DNA of 8,982 nucleotides from contig JAFNGF010000256.1 of NCBI GenBank assembly GCA_017885385.1, positions 1 to 8,982 on the forward strand, in the 5' to 3' direction. Numbering within the stretch: the stretch's first letter is position 1; every line of letters starts with the position of its first letter. This DNA comes from Planctomycetota bacterium. GTDB lineage: Bacteria; Planctomycetota; Phycisphaerae; Sedimentisphaerales; Anaerobacaceae. Under the pieces are notes generated by a model, which saw only the letters and a program-made list of their open reading frames with translations, was not told the DNA's origin and ran no database searches. Positions 5,388 to 8,982 of this stretch are shown here, one piece after another. Made by a program: the position numbers and the translations under genes.

Positions 5388-6746
5388 TTAAATTCCTTTT
5401 CGCAGGAACAGCCAAACCCAGCCATGCCGGTCGTACTCAGGCGGCAGCTTCGAACGCAGCTCTGTCATGCGCTTGCCAACCTCCTCCAGTTCTTTCTGGA
5501 CCTGTTCGATTTCCTCTGTTGTTTTCACCCGTGAGGGGCCATGTAGTTTTTGTAGTAGTTCTGAGTGGTGTTTTTGGATGGGTTCCAGCTCTTTGCGGAT
5601 CCGTTCTTGTTCGGCCTTTTCCTCGGGCGTTGGCTCGGGCAGGTTGGGCTTTTGCGCGGCAAAATCACCGACGAGCAGATCAAGCCGGCCGTCGCCATTC
5701 CAATCGGTGACACAGATTTTTGACCGCGTTCCCCGGCGGACATCTTTCGGAGCCTCAGATCCACTCGCCTTCTCGCCAGGCGGCACGAGTTGAACGGCCG
5801 CAGCCAGTTCAGGGGATGTGGCGGAGCCTGTGTTGCGGTATAGCGAGACACTGCCGTCGTCGGCGCCAACGAGCAGGTCAAGATCGCCGTCGGCGTCCCA
5901 GTCGGCAGCACACGGCCCGGCTCGGCTCTCGACGCGAAGCGGCTGGTCGCCGACCTGGAGTTGTTGTTCCTTGCCAAAGGCGTATGACTGCGGCGTTCCC
6001 TCGTTGGGGACGAGGTAGACCCCGCCGCGTATATTGCCGATAATCAGGTCATAGTCCCCATCACCGTCCCAGTCAACGGGATGGGCGGTGGAAGCCGTTC
6101 CTGTAATCGCGACTGGCTTCTCCGGCGTACTCTCGATTCGTTGGCCATGGTAGTTGGCGAATGTCCCTTCGGCGGTATGCTCGAACTCGGCGCTTCCGGT
6201 AATCAGAATCATAGTCTCAGGCTGTTTTTCGTCTCCGATGGGAAGGAAAGGATTCTTCTCCTCTCGGATCCCGCCGCCAATGTTGATGATCTCGCCGTCC
6301 TTGTATTTGAGCATTTCTGGTGCCGTGAATGTATGATCTGGCCCGCCCTTAAACAGGAAAATCTCGCCGGGCCAGGAGCCGGAGAGAATGTCCATGTAGC
6401 CATCGTGGTTCAAGTCCACAACATGTGGACCAAATCCGATGCATCAGCCGCTCGGCACGCGGCCGTCCTCTTTTCCATCCTTGAATTTCACGCCGGCTGC
6501 CAGCTTGGGTTCTGAATTCGTTCCCTCATTGCGATAGATCCAGAGCAGCCCATCTCCAAACTGACCGACCAGCAAATCCTTGACTCCATCGCCGTCAAAG
6601 TCGCAGACGAACGGTGCGGCATGGCCTATCTCCGTATCGATCGGCTTGCCGGCGGCCTCAAGCCTGACCGGCGGCTTTAACTCGGGCGATAAGCCGCCAT
6701 TCTCCACAGGAATCAATCCCGTCAGAATTAGAATAAGTGCTCTCAA
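5388..6746 (-). CDS. FG-GAP/VCBS calcium-loop propeller protein with in-frame TGA (candidate selenoprotein)
   Basis: Read through one in-frame TGA (6446-6444), the gene encodes 452 residues. The start is TTG at 6746, the only usable start after the upstream stop, with GAGGG 9 bases before it. A short hydrophobic N-terminus (LRALILILTGLIP) suggests export. Five Ca-binding loops are seen: DFDGDGVKDLLVG (49-61), DLNHDGYMDILSG (111-123), DWDGDGDYDLIIG (225-237), DWDADGDLDLLVG (282-294) and DWNGDGRLDLLVG (348-360). A charged helical/coiled-coil stretch (about 373-434) and an end HGWVWLFLRKGI follow. The TGA is codon 101, giving VPSG-U-CIGFGP just before loop 2. Both sides belong to one continuous propeller, and a SECIS-like hairpin follows. 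Enzymatic function is unknown. Alternatives are a nonsense mutation, which would split the gene at 6444, or a base error. Confidence 0.75.
6413..6446 (-). promoter_or_regulatory. Candidate bacterial SECIS element after the in-frame TGA
   Basis: On the minus strand the TGA (6446-6444) is followed by 12 bases and then GGTCCACA (6431-6424), loop TGT (6423-6421) and TGTGGACT (6420-6413). This is 7 Watson-Crick pairs plus one G-T pair. Twenty bases separate the TGA from the apical loop, and the loop has G in its second position. Known bacterial SECIS stems place the loop about 16-37 bases after UGA with a conserved early G; E. coli fdhF has about 18 by my count. The fit is seen in the sequence; function is inferred. 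Confidence 0.5.
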
Positions 6747-6998
6747 AATAATAGACCCTCGTTTATGTCGTATCTTTACTTACAAATAAGTATCATAACA
6801 CCAGATTATATCGTTTCCGTAAAAAAAGCACAAAGGGGTACCTTTCGCCAACGCAACATGAGCAGGGGGGCGACCAAATCGTGCAGCGAAAAAACCTTGC
6901 TGCTTGCCGTGTGTCGCGATATAATAAACGGTTGTTTCATGCCTGTCGGAGTATACCGCATGGGCTGAAGCCCGTTCTACCCTTGCCACATTGCGGCC
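6747..6998. other. Spacer between the two minus-strand propeller genes
   Basis: It contains the minus-strand promoter at 6805-6833 and, on the plus strand, TTGCTG (6897-6902) with TATAAT (6920-6925) at a 17-base spacing but no gene to serve. It also holds the short hairpin GGGC-TGAA-GCCC (6962-6973) inside the word GGGCTGAAGCCCGTTCTAC, which resembles a dispersed repeat (GGGCTTCAGCCC type) familiar from planctomycete genomes. No T-run terminator is seen for the upstream gene. Confidence 0.5.
6805..6833 (-). promoter_or_regulatory. Predicted promoter of the FG-GAP gene
   Basis: On the minus strand TTGTGC (6833-6828) and a perfect TATAAT (6810-6805) are separated by exactly 17 bases. Transcription would begin near 6798, leaving a leader of about 50 bases before the TTG start at 6746. 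Confidence 0.5.
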
Positions 6999-8366
6999 TT
7001 ATTGAGGTTGCGCGGCAAGCCACTGTTGGCAAAAGGCAGCCAAATCCCACACGTCAATTTTGTTATCGTCGACCGAATCTGCCTGGAGTGGATTTTGGTT
7101 TTTCTGCCACTCGGCGGCCAGAACGCAATAATCGAGAAAGTTGACAAATCCGTCGCCGGTGAAGTCTGCTGAGCCGACAAGCGGGCCGATTTCGCCGAAG
7201 ATGCCGTAGCCTGAGCGGTCTTGGCCATCACTTTGCCACACAGTGACAAACTGGCCGGTTTTATCCATAGCAACGGCTGCGTTTCTCTGGTCGCCTGCGG
7301 CGAACGTGTTAATCTGAAACTCGTCGCCGATAGGAAGGCCGGCGCTATTGAATAGCTGGCCGAAGATGTCTCTCTCGTTAACGTTGGGGTCGACTCTGCT
7401 TTCCCACACAATTATAAACTCCTGCCAGTTGTTCATCGCCACCCGCGGATTCTGCTGAGAACTCGTGCGGGTGGTATTGACGACAAATTGTTCGCGCATT
7501 GGGGTGCCGTCCGGCTGGTACAGCCGGGCGTGAATGTCATCATCGCCGGCACGGTTAGGGTCGCCATCCCAGACCACGACAAAGTGCCCACTGCCGGCCA
7601 TTGCGATAGAAGGCTGTGTAATCGAGTTGAAACTGATTGTGTTTACTCCAAAAGGTTCTGTCGCGGCAGAACCGTCGGCATTATAGAGCCGAGCCGCTAT
7701 TGAATTCTTACTGGCTTCTTTCATCCATACCACCGCAAAGTTGCCATCGCTATCCATCGCTACGGCCGAGTAGCGGCAGGTTGCAGGTTGGCTGTTAACC
7801 GTAAATTCCGGTCCAATAGTTGAGCCTGAACTATCATATAACTGGCCGCATATCGACTTCTTGTTCGGGTCTTCAGCAACATTCTGACTCTCCCAAACAA
7901 CCGCGAATTGGCCGCCCACATTCATCGCCACAGCAGGGCAAAGTTGTTGGCTTTCGGTGTAGCTGTTGACTTGGAATTCGACGCCAACGGATAGCCCGTT
8001 TGGGTCAAATCGCTGGGCAAAAATATCTTCGTCGCCTACCCCGGGCCCCTGCCAAGCGACGACGAAGTTGCCCGCGGCATCCATTGCTACGGTCGGGCTT
8101 GCCTGGTTGCCGAAGGTCGTGGTATTGATTTGAAATTCGCTGCCCAGCGGTTCGCCGGTCGCGCTAAAGCGCTGGCCGAAAATGCCGCCTGAGTCGCCAT
8201 CCTGCCGGTAGCTGTTCCAGACTACGAGAAAGTTTCCGTTCGCATCCATGGCTATAGCGGCATCTTTCTGGTCCCACGTCGTGTGGGTGTGTACCTGAAA
8301 TTCAGCGCTGCAAACTGAGGCGAAGATCGGGACGATAGCCAGATTTACAAGAAATGCCTTTCTCAT
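6999..8366 (-). CDS. Secreted seven-repeat beta-propeller-like protein with dockerin-like tail
   Basis: The ATG at 8366 is chosen over the longer frame (to 8471) because it directly begins a signal peptide (MRKAFLVNLAIVPIFASVCSA, cleavage after Ala21) and GGAGGG lies 10 bases upstream. Length is 455 residues. After the signal come seven degenerate repeats at about 22-76, 77-129, 130-186, 187-237, 238-292, 293-348 and 349-399. Their pattern is EFQVNT, then VAMDxxGNFVVVW, then IFGQRF, then xxGxPxG. Seven units suggest a closed seven-bladed propeller. The tail (400-455) has two Asn/Asp-rich EF-hand-like segments, DFTGDGFVNFLDYCVLAAEW (401-420) and DSVDDNKIDVWDLAAFCQQWL (430-450), typical of dockerin-like C-termini in Phycisphaerae. 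It probably acts outside the cell in binding or surface assembly. The ligand is unknown, and no catalytic residues are recognised. Confidence 0.85.
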   Translation of the reverse strand: MRKAFLVNLAIVPIFASVCSAEFQVHTHTTWDQKDAAIAMDANGNFLVVWNSYRQDGDSGGIFGQRFSATGEPLGSEFQINTTTFGNQASPTVAMDAAGNFVVAWQGPGVGDEDIFAQRFDPNGLSVGVEFQVNSYTESQQLCPAVAMNVGGQFAVVWESQNVAEDPNKKSICGQLYDSSGSTIGPEFTVNSQPATCRYSAVAMDSDGNFAVVWMKEASKNSIAARLYNADGSAATEPFGVNTISFNSITQPSIAMAGSGHFVVVWDGDPNRAGDDDIHARLYQPDGTPMREQFVVNTTRTSSQQNPRVAMNNWQEFIIVWESRVDPNVNERDIFGQLFNSAGLPIGDEFQINTFAAGDQRNAAVAMDKTGQFVTVWQSDGQDRSGYGIFGEIGPLVGSADFTGDGFVNFLDYCVLAAEWQKNQNPLQADSVDDNKIDVWDLAAFCQQWLAAQPQ

Positions 8367-8427
8367 TGGTTTTCTACCCTCCATACCTGTTGTAAAACCC
8401 GCGTGCGAGACGACTTGCCGCTCGCCA

Positions 8428-8489
8428 GCACTTGTAGCTTTGCTGCGTTGCTTCTGCCAAAACCCTCGCAAAACGGGGCTTATAAGTGC
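8428..8489. repeat. 62-base imperfect inverted repeat upstream of the dockerin-tailed gene
   Basis: GCACTTGTAGC (8428-8438) pairs with GCTTATAAGTGC (8478-8489) with one G-T pair and one bulge. Inside, TTTGC (8439-8443) pairs with GCAAA (8468-8472). It may be a leader structure on the minus strand or a small mobile inverted-repeat element. Confidence 0.45.
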
Positions 8490-8508
8490 CCAAAGCCCTG
8501 TCAGCCAA
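8479..8508 (-). promoter_or_regulatory. Possible promoter of the dockerin-tailed gene
   Basis: On the minus strand TTGGCT (8508-8503) and TATAAG (8484-8479) are separated by 18 bases. A start near 8472 would give a leader of about 105 bases. Matches are moderate, and the -10 overlaps the inverted repeat at 8428-8489. Confidence 0.3.
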
Positions 8509-8647
8509 TTTGAAGGTGATTGTACGGCATTTGCTCTCTCTGTCCAGAAAAATCCTTTGGGCGTGAATCTTGGATTTGTGCGAACAATATATTGGTATTA
8601 AGCGTAAACACGAGAGCAGAAAAAATAAAAAAATCATTAAAAAAAAC

Positions 8648-8676
8648 TTGACGGTCTGTCGATACGGTAATAGAAT
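8648..8676 (+). promoter_or_regulatory. Strong promoter with A-rich upstream tract
   Basis: TTGACG (8648-8653) and TAGAAT (8671-8676) are 17 bases apart. Immediately upstream, about 8619-8646 is almost all A/T, with A-runs like an UP element. This is the best promoter in the window and resembles those of stable RNA genes. Its orientation is away from the minus-strand gene. Confidence 0.65.
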
Positions 8677-8682
8677 CACAAA

Positions 8683-8840
8683 AAGAGGGTGGGCTGGGAG
8701 GTAAATATCCCAGCGGAAAGGCTATATCAGGATTTTGAGAGAAATCTTGATAACATTCGTATTTTTGCGTTAAGCTGTCCAGAGATGAGCGTTTAACCAC
8801 GCATGTGCAGACCGCTGGCAGTTTTAGGCAGCGGTTTTTT
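8683..8840 (+). ncRNA. Orphan structured small RNA of unknown class
   Basis: The unit is bounded by the strong promoter at 8648-8676 and the intrinsic terminator at 8811-8840, giving a transcript of about 155 bases without a credible reading frame. Hairpins in order are: GCTGGGA (8693-8699) with TCCCAGC (8708-8714), loop GGTAAATA; TATCAGGATTT (8725-8735) with AAATCTTGATA (8742-8752), 11 pairs with one G-T, loop TGAGAG; GCGT (8789-8792) with ACGC (8799-8802); and the terminator. It does not match the 4.5S/SRP, 6S, tmRNA or RNase P cores I know, nor a riboswitch I recognise. The next gene downstream is a tRNA, so a cis-regulatory leader is unlikely. A trans-acting small RNA is the simplest reading. 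Confidence 0.55.
8811..8840 (+). terminator. Intrinsic terminator of the small RNA
   Basis: ACCGCTG (8811-8817) pairs perfectly with CAGCGGT (8829-8835) around an 11-base loop, and the final T begins a six-T run (8835-8840). It is a textbook Rho-independent terminator on the plus strand. Confidence 0.8.
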
Positions 8841-8882
8841 GTTGCTCTTTGTTAAGTTTATAGTTATAACCGACCTCAGGCG

Positions 8883-8929
8883 ATTGACTATTTCCTAATT
8901 GAAAATTGCTTTGTTTTCTATTAGTCAAT
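8883..8929. repeat. AT-rich inverted repeat before the tRNA
   Basis: ATTGACTA (8883-8890) is the exact reverse complement of TAGTCAAT (8922-8929), in AT-rich DNA with repeated AATAG words (to about 8946). No clear promoter pair for the tRNA could be fixed here. Confidence 0.4.
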
Positions 8930-8959
8930 AGACAATAGTAAATAGAAAATAATGTAATC

Positions 8960-8982
8960 GGGCTCGTAGCTCAGTTGGTTAG
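8960..8982 (+). tRNA. tRNA 5' end, probably tRNA-Ile (cut by window end)
   Basis: GGGCTCG (acceptor 5' strand), TA, GCTC (D-stem) and the D-loop AGTTGGTTAG are in exact tRNA register; the gene runs off the window before the anticodon. This 5' third most resembles bacterial tRNA-Ile(GAT). The identity is inferred. No 16S rRNA 3' end lies upstream, so it is not in an rRNA spacer. Confidence 0.85.

Noticed and set aside
5720..6043. 107-residue Arg-rich plus-strand frame
   Set aside because: Antisense shadow of the calcium-loop repeats in the FG-GAP gene.
6444..6746. Separate 100-residue protein ending at TGA 6446-6444
   Set aside because: The downstream frame is the same and carries the rest of the propeller; a second protein starting at GTG 6419 would begin inside a calcium loop and inside the hairpin.
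8367..8471. 35-residue N-terminal extension of the dockerin-tailed protein
   Set aside because: It would bury the signal peptide and has no ribosome binding site; the ATG at 8366 has GGAGGG upstream.
1..8982. CRISPR array, prophage, restriction or toxin-antitoxin system
   Set aside because: No regularly spaced repeats and no matching protein families were seen on either strand.

Overview
The window looks like part of a planctomycete chromosome, most probably class Phycisphaerae (an inference from protein style; no rRNA is present). The pointers are a secreted repeat protein ending in a dockerin-like Asn/Asp-rich tail, an FG-GAP/VCBS calcium-loop propeller protein, a REP-associated Y1 transposase remnant with REP-like hairpins, and several short dispersed repeats of a kind common in environmental planctomycete genomes.

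Layout. Bases 1-1227 hold the 3' two thirds of typA/bipA (ribosome-associated GTPase), whose last codons run into a dispersed repeat. Bases 1228-2158 are a gene-poor stretch with hairpins, two REP-like elements in opposite orientation and, between them, a truncated RAYT-type transposase. Bases 2159-4520 form a likely two-gene operon: a CNNM/CBS/CorC-domain membrane protein, then a DHH-DHHA1 phosphoesterase (NrnA type). A small membrane-anchored zinc-ribbon gene at 4676-4972 is interrupted by an in-frame TAA. Bases 4973-5387 have no convincing gene.

The minus strand then carries two probable exported beta-propeller proteins. The one at 5388-6746 (five VCBS calcium loops and a C-terminal coiled coil) is read as one frame across an in-frame TGA. 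A hairpin just after that TGA has the spacing and shape of a bacterial SECIS element. I propose this TGA encodes selenocysteine, and this is the main discovery candidate of the window. The one at 6999-8366 has a signal peptide, seven repeats of about 55 residues and a dockerin-like tail.

On the plus strand, a strong promoter with an A-rich upstream tract (8648-8676), several hairpins and an intrinsic terminator (8811-8840) define an orphan small RNA of about 155 nt. The window ends inside the 5' end of a tRNA gene, probably tRNA-Ile.

The housekeeping genes (translation GTPase, ion/CBS membrane protein, nano-RNase/pAp phosphatase, tRNA) and the exported propeller proteins show no shared pathway; apart from the CorC/NrnA pair they appear to be independent transcription units.
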